From DASZOC01 sp035550975 (GTDB lineage Bacteria > Actinomycetota > CADDZG01 > WHSQ01), in assembly GCA_035550975.1 (NCBI GenBank), contig DASZOC010000056.1, positions 1 to 37,174 on the forward strand: a stretch of 37,174 nt of DNA, given 5' to 3'. The notes beneath the pieces were generated by a model that had not been told where the DNA came from, did not search any database, and saw only the letters and a program-made list of their open reading frames with translations. The position numbers and the translations under genes are program-made. Positions 1 to 8,363 of the stretch are shown here, piece after piece. Numbering within the stretch: position 1 is the first letter of the stretch; each line of letters begins with the position of its first letter.

Positions 1-1
1 C

Positions 2-703
2 CCCCCACCGGTGTTCCCGGTCGTTGCCGCGTTCGACGCGTTCATGAACGCCGCGATGGACCCCGAGTTGGAGGCGGACCTGCTCAGGCTGGTGCACGGC
101 GCGGAAGAGCACGTCCTGTACCGGCCGATCCGGGCCGGTGACGTGCTCACGGTCAGTCCGGTGCTGGAATCCGTCGACCAGAAAGAGACGGGCGAGACGT
201 TCACGACGAAGGCGACGTTGTCGGACCAGAGTGGCGAGCCGGTTGCGGAGGTGCGCGGAACGATGTTCATCCGTGGGTCCGGCTCCGGGAAGAGGCCGTC
301 CTCATCGACCGAGGAGCCCGCGCGCGAGGTCGTGTACGAGGAAGCGACGAAGATCGATGAGGACCAGACGCAGCGGTACGCCGAGGCGTCCGGCGACCAC
401 AACCCGATCCACCTGGATCCGAACACCGCGCAGATGGCGGGGCTGCCGGGAATCATCGTCCACGGGATGTGCACGATGGCGATCGCGACGAAAGCCGCCG
501 TCAACGGCCTCGCGGGAGGCGATCCGACGAGGATCAAACGCGTCGGCGTGCGTCTGTCGAAGCCGGTTCTGCCGGGCCAGGAGCTCACGACGAAACTCTG
601 GAAAGAGGCCGATGGGGACGCGGTGACGACGTACGGATTCGAGACCTATAACTCGGACGGCGCAGCCGTCATCAAGCAGGGCGTCGTCGAGGTCGCGGTC
701 TGA
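2..703 (+). CDS. FAS1-like dehydratase / MaoC hot-dog protein (5' partial)
   Basis: A two-domain hot-dog fold protein cut off by the left edge of the window. The frame is open from base 2, and the GTG at 11 lies inside a conserved stretch (PVFPVVAAFDAF), so it is probably not the start. Residues up to about 95 resemble the N-terminal FAS1-like dehydratase domain. The second half is a MaoC-like domain with the hydratase motif YAEASGDHNPIHLD followed by GIIVHGMCTMA. The Asp and His of that motif are the usual catalytic pair for (R)-specific hydration or dehydration of 3-hydroxyacyl/enoyl thioesters. In actinobacteria such proteins serve as fatty-acid or mycolate dehydratase subunits (HadA/B type) or as acyl-CoA hydratases. 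The substrate cannot be told from sequence. It is convergent with the rhomboid gene, 4 bases away. Confidence 0.85.
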   Translation, partial: PPPVFPVVAAFDAFMNAAMDPELEADLLRLVHGAEEHVLYRPIRAGDVLTVSPVLESVDQKETGETFTTKATLSDQSGEPVAEVRGTMFIRGSGSGKRPSSSTEEPAREVVYEEATKIDEDQTQRYAEASGDHNPIHLDPNTAQMAGLPGIIVHGMCTMAIATKAAVNGLAGGDPTRIKRVGVRLSKPVLPGQELTTKLWKEADGDAVTTYGFETYNSDGAAVIKQGVVEVAV

Positions 704-707
704 ACCG

Positions 708-1586
708 TTAGCAGCTGAAGTCGGCGATGCGGGCCGCCACCACCGTCACGACCGCGACGCCGAGCGCGAGCGAGATGAAGACCGACCGCGGGGTCAGCGG
801 TTCGGCCTCGGTTCCCAGCGCCCACCCGAGGACGGCGCCGGTCACGAGGCCACCGCCGTGCGCGTAGTTGTCGATCAAGAAGAACGCGACGCCGAGCGCG
901 GCGAGGACCTGCGTGACGATGCCGAACGCGAAGATGAATCCGACCCACTGCAACATGCTCTTGAGCTGCATACGTGCGTTCGGAGACGAGCGCCGCTGGT
1001 AGAGGTCGGCGATCAGCGCGCCGAGAAGCCCGAGGATCGCGCCGGATGCACCCACTCCGAGGATCCCGCAGTCGTTGAGAGCGAACGACGCGACCGATCC
1101 ACCGATCCCTGCCAGAAGGTAGATCGCCGCGAACCGAGCCGACCCGTACCGTTGCTCTACCGCGGGACCGATCGCGAACAGCACGTAACCGTTCATGAGG
1201 AGATGGAACGCTCCGCCGTGCACCAGCATCGGCGTGACGAACCGCCACCACTCGCCGTCGGCGGCAAGGTCCGGTCGCATGCCGAGGAGGTTCGTGAGGC
1301 CCGGGATCAGGATCTGACCGGCGAACACGAGCACCGTCAGGATCAGGATCGCGCGCGTGATCGGCGCGCTGGCGGCAAGGGCGGTCCGGACCTTCGGGGC
1401 GCTGCGTCTCGCCTCGGCTACGCACTCGGGACAGTGTTGCCCGACCGTGGCAGGGATGGCGCACCGCCCACAGATCGGGCGATCGCACCGCGAGCAGTGG
1501 AGCCGTGTGGGGGTGCGGGGGTGCCCGTAACAGAACTCCTGCTCCTCGCCGGTAGCGAGATCCTCGTCGGTAGGTTCGGTGCTCAC
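708..1586 (-). CDS. Rhomboid family intramembrane serine protease with N-terminal zinc finger
   Basis: A 292-residue membrane protease of the rhomboid family, which cleaves transmembrane helices of other membrane proteins. Residues about 19-55 form a B-box-like Cys/His cluster (C19, H22, C31, C34, C39, C42, H51, C52, C55), as in many actinobacterial rhomboids. The membrane core follows, with HLLMN at 128-132, the catalytic serine in GASG (S181) and the catalytic histidine in YAHGGG (H243), all in their usual order. I start it at GTG 1586. The longer frame to 1676 would run into the divergent gene at 1626 and adds residues unlike the family. A weak box (GACCAT) sits 6 nt before this GTG. The substrate is unknown. 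Confidence 0.87.
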   Translation of the reverse strand: MSTEPTDEDLATGEEQEFCYGHPRTPTRLHCSRCDRPICGRCAIPATVGQHCPECVAEARRSAPKVRTALAASAPITRAILILTVLVFAGQILIPGLTNLLGMRPDLAADGEWWRFVTPMLVHGGAFHLLMNGYVLFAIGPAVEQRYGSARFAAIYLLAGIGGSVASFALNDCGILGVGASGAILGLLGALIADLYQRRSSPNARMQLKSMLQWVGFIFAFGIVTQVLAALGVAFFLIDNYAHGGGLVTGAVLGWALGTEAEPLTPRSVFISLALGVAVVTVVAARIADFSC

Positions 1587-1613
1587 CGGGCGATGGTCGC
1601 ATACGCCGTTCCA

Positions 1614-1619
1614 TAAGCT
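1614..1619 (+). promoter_or_regulatory. -10 box (TAAGCT) for a leaderless transcript of the EEP gene
   Basis: TAAGCT fits TANNNT and ends 6 nt before the ATG at 1626. Transcription should therefore begin at or next to the start codon. No ribosome binding site lies between. No clear -35 element is seen. Confidence 0.55.
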
Positions 1620-1625
1620 GACGGC

Positions 1626-2300
1626 ATGCACGGCGAGCGCGTCAGGGCCGTTTCGTTCAACATCCACCACGGGCAAGGACGTGACGGACGTGTCGACCTC
1701 GAGCGGATCGCCCGCCTCATCCGCTCGCTCGCTCCCGAGCTCGTCGCGCTACAGGAGCTAGACGTCGGTCTGGAACGGTCGGGCGGCGTCGACCAGCCCG
1801 CGGAGCTCAGCAAGCTGTTGGAGATGGAGGTCGCGTTCATGCGCGCCATCGAGCTGGACGGCGGCGGATATGGCATCGGGATCGCCACGCATGACGACCT
1901 TCCGTGGGCGGGCGAAGCGCTGCCGCGGCGCGCGCGCGAAGAGCCGCGGGTCGCCATAACGGCTCGCTGGCGAGGGATCTCGGTCGTGACGTCGCATCTT
2001 TCCCGCGACCGGGCCGCCCGCGCGCTTCAGACGCGGCATCTCGCGACGGTGGCAACGGAGCTCGAGCCTCCCGTGCTCGTGATCGGCGATCTGAACCAGC
2101 CGGCGCGCGACCTCACGCCGTTGCGTGACGCCGGACTCCGTAGCGCGGGGGTTCGCAAGCCGGTGCGCTGGTGGCTCGGGCGTGGGTTCCAGATCGATCA
2201 CGCCCTGGCGACCTCGGACCTCGACTTCGTTGCCGCCCGGCTCGTCCCGACCGACGTGTCGGACCATCCGGTGTTGGTGGTAGATCTCCAGCGACGCTAA
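1626..2300 (+). CDS. Endonuclease/exonuclease/phosphatase (EEP) family hydrolase
   Basis: A 224-residue single-domain metal-dependent phosphohydrolase of the DNase I/exonuclease III/inositol phosphatase superfamily. The full run of EEP motifs is present: FNIHHG (Asn 12), the metal-binding Glu in ALQELD (E44), TSHLS, GDLNQP (catalytic Asp/Asn), QIDHAL and the final SDHPV. There is no signal peptide, so it should be cytoplasmic. The family includes nucleases and phosphodiesterases on DNA, RNA, lipids and small molecules, and nothing here narrows the substrate. Its stop overlaps the rmlA stop on the other strand by 4 bases. Confidence 0.85.
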   Translation: MHGERVRAVSFNIHHGQGRDGRVDLERIARLIRSLAPELVALQELDVGLERSGGVDQPAELSKLLEMEVAFMRAIELDGGGYGIGIATHDDLPWAGEALPRRAREEPRVAITARWRGISVVTSHLSRDRAARALQTRHLATVATELEPPVLVIGDLNQPARDLTPLRDAGLRSAGVRKPVRWWLGRGFQIDHALATSDLDFVAARLVPTDVSDHPVLVVDLQRR

Positions 2301-3031
2301 GCGTGGAAGTGGACGCCTTTGGCCAGAGCCACGAGGATCGATGCCTTCAGCTTGCTCGGTGGCGTTCCGGCATCGGTCCACCAGCCGCGCAGCACGTCGT
2401 GTGAAAGGTCGCCCGATGCTATGTAGGCGTTGTTGACATCTGTGATCTCCAGCTCTCCGCGCGCGGAGGGCTCTAAGCCCCGCACGATGTCGAACACGCG
2501 GGCGTCGTACATGTAGCAACCCGTCACTACGAGGTCGCTGGGTGGATCGACCGGTTTCTCGATGATCTCGGCGACACGGTCTTCCTCCAACCGGACTACG
2601 CCGAAACGCTGCGCGTCGTCGAGCGCCACCCGCTTGAGCAGCAGCCTCGCACCCGAGTCCTGCGCACGGAAGGCATCGATGTAGGGCGACAGGTCCTCCT
2701 GATAGATGTTGTCGCCGAGGATCACGACGACGGAGTCGCCGCCAACAGCGTCCTCGGCCTGAGCGAGAGCGTGTGCGATGCCGAGCTCCCCTTGTTGTTG
2801 CGCGTACGAGATCGTCGCCCCGAGCTCCGACCCGTCGCCCAGCAGCGCTTTGAACTGGTCGATCTCGTCGCCGGTGACGAGCACGATGTCGGTGATGTCT
2901 GCCGCGATCAAGGTCTTGATCGGAAAGAACACCATCGGTTCGTCGAACACGTCGAGGAGGTGCTTGTTGACGACGCGCGTCAGGGGCAGCCACCGCGTGC
3001 CGAGACCACCCGCGAGAACGACGCCTTTCAT
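2297..3031 (-). CDS. rmlA: Glucose-1-phosphate thymidylyltransferase (short form)
   Basis: First enzyme of dTDP-L-rhamnose synthesis (glucose-1-phosphate + dTTP to dTDP-glucose + PPi). The nucleotide-binding signature GGLGTRWLPLT stands at residues 8-18, followed by NKHLLDVFDEPMVFFPI and the later ELEITDVNNAYI segment, both typical of this nucleotidyltransferase family. It is 244 residues, shorter than the roughly 290 of enterobacterial RmlA and like the short forms found in actinobacteria and archaea. I use ATG 3031; the open frame upstream to 3247 is rmlD coding sequence read in another frame. The start overlaps the rmlD stop by 4 bases (ATGA), so translation is probably coupled. It is the last gene of the operon. 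Confidence 0.88.
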   Translation of the reverse strand: MKGVVLAGGLGTRWLPLTRVVNKHLLDVFDEPMVFFPIKTLIAADITDIVLVTGDEIDQFKALLGDGSELGATISYAQQQGELGIAHALAQAEDAVGGDSVVVILGDNIYQEDLSPYIDAFRAQDSGARLLLKRVALDDAQRFGVVRLEEDRVAEIIEKPVDPPSDLVVTGCYMYDARVFDIVRGLEPSARGELEITDVNNAYIASGDLSHDVLRGWWTDAGTPPSKLKASILVALAKGVHFHA

Positions 3032-3846
3032 GCGAGATCCCTCACGTAGGCCGCCACAGAGGTGCGCCAGTCTACGAGCGGGACCGCGACGGTTCGCGCT
3101 CGCTCCAGCGACAACGTCGCGTCGCGAGGCCGGGGCGCGACCGCCTTTGGCGATCCCGCGGCATACGTCTCGGTGTCGACGCGCGTCACCACCGCGGGCG
3201 AGCCCGCTTCCCGCAACGCCGTTTCGGCGAGGTCGGCCCACGAACACGGACGGCCGTCGCCCGCGATGTGCAAGATTCCGGACAACCCGGCTTCGACGAC
3301 GAACGCGACGGCAGTCGCGACATCTGCGGCCGCTGTAGGCCGACCGAACTGATCGTCCACGACCGTCACGGGACCTTTCGTCGCGGCATCCAGGATCGCG
3401 GAGATGAAGTTTCGGCCGTCACCGTAGACCCACGACGTCCTCACCACGATGTCTCGCGCCCCGTCGAGGTGGGTCTCGCCGGCCAGCTTCGTTCGGCCGT
3501 AGACGTTCACCGGGTCAGGTCGATCACCCTCCCCGTAGGGCGGGGTGTCGCCGCGGAAGACATAGTCGGTCGATAGATAGACCACCCGCGCCGCGTGCAG
3601 CCGCGCCGCGGCTGCCACGTTGGCGGTGCCGCGGTCGTTGACGTCTTCGGCGACACTCGGCGCGACCTCCGCGCCGTCCACGTCGGTCATCGCGGCGAGA
3701 TGGACCACGACATCGTGTCCCGCAACCGCGTCCGCGACGGCAGCGGCATCGGTGACGTCGAGGTCGGACTTGTGCCGCGCGTCCGCCTCGGGAAGGAGAC
3801 GCGTCAGCGCCCGACCCACCTGACCCCCCGCTCCCGTGATCAGCAA
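3028..3846 (-). CDS. rmlD: dTDP-4-dehydrorhamnose reductase
   Basis: Last step of dTDP-L-rhamnose synthesis: NAD(P)H-dependent reduction of dTDP-4-keto-rhamnose. It is an SDR-fold protein of 272 residues with the dinucleotide motif GAGGQVG near the N-terminus, HLAAMTDVDG, the catalytic segment STDYVFRGD and the YGRTKLAGE active-site Tyr-Lys pair. The only usable start is TTG 3846. It lies in the same frame as rmlC and just one codon after the rmlC TAG (3850-3852). A GGTGG sequence 7 nt upstream could serve as ribosome binding site. The residues start directly at LLITGAGG, a few short of most homologues. See the finding on a possible split RmlC-RmlD fusion. Confidence 0.86.
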   Translation of the reverse strand: MLITGAGGQVGRALTRLLPEADARHKSDLDVTDAAAVADAVAGHDVVVHLAAMTDVDGAEVAPSVAEDVNDRGTANVAAAARLHAARVVYLSTDYVFRGDTPPYGEGDRPDPVNVYGRTKLAGETHLDGARDIVVRTSWVYGDGRNFISAILDAATKGPVTVVDDQFGRPTAAADVATAVAFVVEAGLSGILHIAGDGRPCSWADLAETALREAGSPAVVTRVDTETYAAGSPKAVAPRPRDATLSLERARTVAVPLVDWRTSVAAYVRDLA

Positions 3847-3849
3847 GCG

Positions 3850-4335
3850 CTAACCACCGGTGGCGGGAGGGTTCGAGCGGTCCCTCTCCGACAGCACGGG
3901 GTCCGACAGCTCCCACGGGATCGCGAGGCCGGGGTCGTCCCAGGCGACCCCGAACTCGTCTGTCTCGTCGTACTCGCGCGTCACCAGATAGAACAGGTCG
4001 ACATCCGTCAGCGCCAGGTATCCGTGCGCGACGCCCGGTGGGATGTACAGCGTCTGTGGCTGCGATCCGTCGAGCACGAGGGTCTCGACGCGGTGCCGAC
4101 CTCCGTCGCGGAGGTCGACGAGCGCGACCTGGGCCCGGCCGCGCACGACGTACCAGAGATCCGCCTGCTCGCGATGGAAGTGGAGGCCCCGGAGGACGCG
4201 GCCTCGCGAGTGCGAGTGGTTGAGCTGCACGAACGTCTCGGGGTAGGCGGACTCACGGGCTATCTCGGCGAACGATCCGCGCGCGTCGGGCAACCGCTTC
4301 ACGTCCGACACGATCACTCCGGGGATCGCGGTCAT
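3850..4335 (-). CDS. rmlC: dTDP-4-dehydrorhamnose 3,5-epimerase
   Basis: A cupin enzyme epimerising C3 and C5 of dTDP-4-keto-6-deoxyglucose. Its 161 residues carry the family pattern RVLRGLHFHREQADLW (catalytic His), VALVDLRDGG, the second His in IPPGVAHGY, and YLVTREYDE before the DDPGLAIPW tail. ATG 4335 gives the expected MTAIPGV N-terminus and overlaps the rmlB stop by 4 bases (ATGA). The longer frame to 4467 is rmlB read out of frame. The protein ends in a short SNPPATGG tail at a TAG, and one codon further on, in the same frame, begins rmlD. Many actinobacteria carry these two activities on one polypeptide. Confidence 0.88.
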   Translation of the reverse strand: MTAIPGVIVSDVKRLPDARGSFAEIARESAYPETFVQLNHSHSRGRVLRGLHFHREQADLWYVVRGRAQVALVDLRDGGRHRVETLVLDGSQPQTLYIPPGVAHGYLALTDVDLFYLVTREYDETDEFGVAWDDPGLAIPWELSDPVLSERDRSNPPATGG

Positions 4336-5339
4336 CGTGCTCGCTCGGCCGCGTCGTCGTAGAGCGACTCTGCCGTAGACGCGATCGGCTCCCACCAGCT
4401 GCGATGGTCGGAATACCACGCGACCGTGTCCCGCAGGCCGGCGCGCATGTCGACACGCGGCTCCCACCCCAACGCGCGCAAGCGGCTCGAGTCGACCGCG
4501 TAACGGCGGTCGTGATCGGGACGGTCGTACGCGGTGAGGTAGACGGCGTCGCGAGGCGCCCCCGCGGCATCCGCGATCAGGTGCGCGATCTCTAGGTTCG
4601 ACACGGCTTCACCACCCGGACCGATGTTGTAGACGCCGCTCGGCGGGGCTTGGTCGAGCAGGAGCTCGATCGCGGAGCACGCGTCGTCGACGTGCATCCA
4701 GTCTCGGACGTAACCGCCGTCGCCCCACACCGGAAGGGGACGGGCAGAAAGGGCTCTCGTCGCCCACCTCGGTATCGCTTTCTCCGGGTGCTGCCACGGG
4801 CCGTAGCAGTTGGTCGGACGTACCACGATGACGTGCATCGATGCCCCCAGGTCCGTCGCGAGATCGTCGGCGACCGCCTTGGAGCGCGCGTACGCGCTCG
4901 TGGCACGACCTTCGCCCGGTTCTTTCTCGTCTTCGGCGAACGGGTGATCGAGCGCGGGTCCGTAGACCTCGTCGGTCGACACGTGGATCACGAGCTCGAT
5001 ACCGGCAGCGCGGGTCGCCTCCAGGACGTTGCGCGTTCCTTCGACGTTGGTATCGAAGAACCGCGCTTCGTCGAGCTCGCTGCGGGTCACGTGCGTCTCC
5101 GCCGCGAAGTGCACGAGCGCCCGTGCGCCCGCCCGCGCCAGGATCCCGTGGATGCGGTGATCGCGGATGTCGATCGCGTGCGTCTCGAACGCGCTCTGGT
5201 CCGACGGAACCCGCCGGCGATCGGCCGCGTACGTCAGGGCGTCGAGGTTCGTCACCGTCGACCCGGCGCGCAGCGCGCGGCGGACGAAGGCGGACCCTAT
5301 GAAGCCCAGGCCTCCGGTGACGATCAGGTGGTCAAGCAT
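4332..5339 (-). CDS. rmlB: dTDP-glucose 4,6-dehydratase
   Basis: Second step of the rhamnose route: dTDP-glucose to dTDP-4-keto-6-deoxyglucose, using tightly bound NAD+. It is an extended SDR of 335 residues. GGLGFIGS forms the NAD-binding loop, HFAAETHVTRS matches the conserved HFAAESHVDRS, STDEVYG holds the Thr-Asp-Glu catalytic triad, and YARSKAVADD supplies the YxxxK pair. NCYGPWQHPEKAIPR and RDWMHVDDAC complete the family signature. It is the first gene of the rmlBCDA operon and divergent from the GT2 gene at 5411. A TACTAT box ends 8 nt before the ATG, suggesting a leaderless transcript. The product would feed rhamnosylation of envelope glycans. Confidence 0.93.
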   Translation of the reverse strand: MLDHLIVTGGLGFIGSAFVRRALRAGSTVTNLDALTYAADRRRVPSDQSAFETHAIDIRDHRIHGILARAGARALVHFAAETHVTRSELDEARFFDTNVEGTRNVLEATRAAGIELVIHVSTDEVYGPALDHPFAEDEKEPGEGRATSAYARSKAVADDLATDLGASMHVIVVRPTNCYGPWQHPEKAIPRWATRALSARPLPVWGDGGYVRDWMHVDDACSAIELLLDQAPPSGVYNIGPGGEAVSNLEIAHLIADAAGAPRDAVYLTAYDRPDHDRRYAVDSSRLRALGWEPRVDMRAGLRDTVAWYSDHRSWWEPIASTAESLYDDAAERAR

Positions 5340-5346
5340 CGCGACC

Positions 5347-5353
5347 TATAGTA
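5347..5353. promoter_or_regulatory. Overlapping divergent -10 boxes between rmlB and the GT2 gene
   Basis: On the plus strand TATAGT (5347-5352) is a 5-of-6 match to TATAAT and can drive the glycosyltransferase gene with a leader of about 50 nt. On the minus strand TACTAT (5353-5348) ends 8 nt before the rmlB ATG. The two boxes share five bases, so one polymerase bound in one direction should exclude the other. No convincing -35 is visible on either strand. Confidence 0.5.
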
Positions 5354-5410
5354 GTTAGCGAACCCACCGGCTCGTCGCTGCACCGACGGACTTCTGCCTC
5401 GCGAGGATCC

Positions 5411-6631
5411 ATGACCAGAGTCATCATCACGATGCCCGCGTACCGAGCCGAAGCGACGCTCGAGAAGACGGTCGCGGGCATCCCACCTGGTATCGCCGAC
5501 GAGCTGATCCTGGTCGACGACGCGAGCTCCGACAACACGGCGGAGCTCGCACGGTCGCTGGGTATCAGCGTGTTCGTCCACCCCCAGAACCGGGGCTACG
5601 GCGGCAACCAGAAGACCTGTTACACGAAAGCTCTGCAGAGCGGCGCGGACATCGTCGTCATGTTGCATCCCGACTACCAGTACGAGCCGAAGTCGGTCCC
5701 GTTGCTGATCGCTCCGATCCTCGCCGGCGAGGCGGATATGACGTTCGGCTCCCGTTTCGCGGGCCTCGGAGATCCGCGTGCCGGTGGGATGCCGATGTAC
5801 AGGTTCCTCGGCAACAGGATCACGACGACGTTGGAGAACCTGCTGCTCGGGTCTCGTTTCTCCGAGATGCACAGCGGGATGCGCGCTTACACGCGCCGCT
5901 GCCTGTTGTCTCTGCCGTTCCTCGGCTATTCCGAGGACTTCAGCTTCGACGGCCAGTTCATGGTCGATGCGGTCACGTCGGGCCAGAGGGTCGTCGAGGT
6001 TCCGATACCGACGCGCTACACGAAGGAATCGTCGTCGATCGGCATAGGACGCTCGCTGCGATACGTCGGGATGAGCCTCCTCTACGCCGGCCGCCGTTCG
6101 GTTAGCCGCGGCCGCCGCGGCCGCCGCAATCCCGTCGTCACCGCCCGCGCCGCTGTTGCCGGCGTCCCGCCTCCACGTGACGACGCGTCTCCCGCCGGCA
6201 CGGCGGCCTCGGCCGCCGAGCTTGATGCCGTCGGTGAGGCTCTCTGCGCGTACGTCACGTCCGGGAACCGGCTTCTGCAGTTGGACTCAGCCGGCCGGCC
6301 GGTCACGGCGCCGGCCGGTGAGGCATGGCGCGGCGTCACGACGTCCTCGGGCGACGAGGCTGCGTGCGACGCCGCAGTCGTGTGGAGCGAGGGCTCGATC
6401 GCGCCTGCCGAAGCATTGCGTCGGGCGGCGGGAGCCGTGGTCTCGGAAGGCTTGGTGGCGCTCGTGCTGCGCGGAGCGAAGGACCCCGACCCGCGTGCGG
6501 TAAGTCACCTGTTCGAAGCCGCCGGCGCGCGAATGATCGAGTGGTCGACGCTATCGAACCGGAGCTCGCGGTCCTCGCGCGCCACGGTGGTGATCGGGCG
6601 AGCGCGCGAGCAGGGTCGCGCGTCCGTCTAG
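5411..6631 (+). CDS. GT2 family glycosyltransferase with extra C-terminal domain
   Basis: A 406-residue protein. Residues 1 to about 225 are a GT-A glycosyltransferase of family 2, close to the dolichyl-phosphate mannosyltransferase-like group. It opens VIITMPAYRAEATLEKTV, has the nucleotide-binding LILVDDASSDNT, HPQNRGYGGNQKTCYTKAL, the metal-binding HPDYQYEP in place of DxD, and GSRF/HSGMRAYTR acceptor-side motifs. It probably transfers a sugar to a lipid carrier. After an Arg-rich and then Ala/Pro-rich linker (about 230-275), a further 130 residues look like a worn methyltransferase-type fold (see findings). ATG 5411 has GAGG 4 nt upstream. Its stop overlaps the next gene's stop by 4 bases. 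Confidence 0.85.
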   Translation: MTRVIITMPAYRAEATLEKTVAGIPPGIADELILVDDASSDNTAELARSLGISVFVHPQNRGYGGNQKTCYTKALQSGADIVVMLHPDYQYEPKSVPLLIAPILAGEADMTFGSRFAGLGDPRAGGMPMYRFLGNRITTTLENLLLGSRFSEMHSGMRAYTRRCLLSLPFLGYSEDFSFDGQFMVDAVTSGQRVVEVPIPTRYTKESSSIGIGRSLRYVGMSLLYAGRRSVSRGRRGRRNPVVTARAAVAGVPPPRDDASPAGTAASAAELDAVGEALCAYVTSGNRLLQLDSAGRPVTAPAGEAWRGVTTSSGDEAACDAAVVWSEGSIAPAEALRRAAGAVVSEGLVALVLRGAKDPDPRAVSHLFEAAGARMIEWSTLSNRSSRSSRATVVIGRAREQGRASV

Positions 6632-8322
6632 GGCGTCTGCGTCAGGTTGCACGCGTCGGTGAAGCGGTAGATCCATACTTGCTCGTTCTTCAACCCGAAC
6701 CACGTGCGGTAGGGGAGCGTGCCGAGCGGCTCGAAGCGGGGATCGGTCGCAGGCGACGATGCCACGACTCCGCAGTTCCCCGCCGCGGGGAACATGTAGA
6801 GATAACCGGGCCCGTGCGGTATCGAGCGCGACGGAGCCTGTTCACCGGTGATGCCGCCGTAGTGGTAGCCGACCCACTCGAAGCCCCCGTCGACGTCACC
6901 CGGTGCGATCCCCGCTGCGACCGCGCGCTCCGCGGCGTCCCAGCGAGCGGCGTCGAAGGAATGGCCCGCCGCGACGAACCCCAGCGTCACCAGCGCCACG
7001 GCGGCAATCGCGATCGTGACACCTATGGGCATGCGGGCGCCGTCTTCGTCGGCGACGCCTCGCAACAACAGGATCGCGCCGACGAGCACGAGCGGCGTGA
7101 GGTAGCGGTCGAACGTCGGGCCGCCGAGGACGGCGCGGAACACGATCGCGCCGGCGGTCAGCGCCGCGAACGACGCGAGCACGGCGACCTCGGCGGATAC
7201 GTCGCGGAGGAGGCGCGGCAGGGCCCCTGCCGCCCCGACGGCACGGCCTGCCACCAGCACTCCTGCCGTCAGCCCCGCGCCCATCATCAACAACCACAGC
7301 GCGGCCGGCATCGTCGGGCGGTCACCCGGCAGCACCTGGTTCCCGAGGGGGCCGCGTTGGGTCAGCAGGTTCCCGCGAAAGACCGATCCGTTCCCGCCGA
7401 GACAGCACGTGGGCTCTCCGGCAGACGAGCTCAGCGCGAAGACGCCCAGCGCCACCACGACCGCGCCCGCCGCGAACGCCGTGATCCCGAGCCGCGCCTG
7501 TCGCCGAGCCGTGACGAAGATCAGCGGGACGAGCAGCCCGAACATCACGGTGAAGAAGTTCTGCGTGATCTGGACGTAGAGGAGCTGCCCGAGCTGGAGC
7601 CCGAAGAAGTGCGTGTTCCCCGCACCCAACGACTGCCGCCACGCGTAGAGCGATGCCGCGACCGCGATGAGCGCGGCCGCCCCGCCGAGCGAGGCGGCGG
7701 GGAATTGTTTGGCGCGGGCCTCCGTCACGAACACCCCCACCAGCACCGCGAGGGGGGCGGCGATCGCGAACTCCCGGATCGAGAAGGCGTAGAGCCCGAC
7801 GACGAGGGCGGCCGCGAGATAGGTCCATCTCGAGCGACCTCGCGCGCCGATAGCGGTGACCCCGAGGAGCAACGATCCGACCTGCGCCGCGTACGCCGTG
7901 GGTTCCGTCATGAACGTCGTCACGAGCGCGATGAACCCCGGAAAGATGCCGACCGCGATCGTTACGACCAGAGCCGCGTCGTCCGCGACGAACCGCCGCG
8001 CAAGCCGGTAGGTCAGAACGAGACCGAGCGCCGACACGATCGCGTTCGCGACGGTGATGACCGCGAGGTTCTCGCCCGCGACCCATGCGAGAGGCAGGGC
8101 CCAGAGGAGCTGCCCGAAGAACATCATCTCGTTCCACCCGACGAGCCGAAGGTCGCCCGTTTCGGCGAGGTCGAAGAGGATCCGGAAGAACGCCCAGTCG
8201 TCGTTGTGCGGGATCGTTATCGACCCGGTGACGATCGCAGAGACGACCGGCACCCCGACACAGAACGCGACGATCGCGCCGAGCATCGCCGGCGTTCCCG
8301 GGCGGGTGCGCGCGTCGCTCAC
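6628..8322 (-). CDS. Multi-spanning membrane protein, GT-C glycosyltransferase-like
   Basis: About 564 residues with roughly a dozen hydrophobic helices. Just after the first helix comes IPHNDDWAFFRI, an Asp-Asp motif in the first external loop, typical of GT-C polyprenyl-phosphate-sugar-dependent glycosyltransferases (ArnT/PMT-like). Helical segments continue to about residue 420 and a soluble C-terminal tail of about 130 residues with Cys and aromatic residues follows. Several starts are possible: GTG 8322 (used here), ATG 8286 directly before the first helix, or TTG 8367 overlapping the upstream stop. It probably forms an operon with the similar gene 8364-9524. A role in envelope polysaccharide assembly is inferred from the rml and GT2 neighbours; sugar and acceptor are unknown. 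Confidence 0.72.
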   Translation of the reverse strand: MSDARTRPGTPAMLGAIVAFCVGVPVVSAIVTGSITIPHNDDWAFFRILFDLAETGDLRLVGWNEMMFFGQLLWALPLAWVAGENLAVITVANAIVSALGLVLTYRLARRFVADDAALVVTIAVGIFPGFIALVTTFMTEPTAYAAQVGSLLLGVTAIGARGRSRWTYLAAALVVGLYAFSIREFAIAAPLAVLVGVFVTEARAKQFPAASLGGAAALIAVAASLYAWRQSLGAGNTHFFGLQLGQLLYVQITQNFFTVMFGLLVPLIFVTARRQARLGITAFAAGAVVVALGVFALSSSAGEPTCCLGGNGSVFRGNLLTQRGPLGNQVLPGDRPTMPAALWLLMMGAGLTAGVLVAGRAVGAAGALPRLLRDVSAEVAVLASFAALTAGAIVFRAVLGGPTFDRYLTPLVLVGAILLLRGVADEDGARMPIGVTIAIAAVALVTLGFVAAGHSFDAARWDAAERAVAAGIAPGDVDGGFEWVGYHYGGITGEQAPSRSIPHGPGYLYMFPAAGNCGVVASSPATDPRFEPLGTLPYRTWFGLKNEQVWIYRFTDACNLTQTP

Positions 8323-8363
8323 GACTGTGGCTTCGGTCGCGGTGTCACCACCATGACGTCGTC

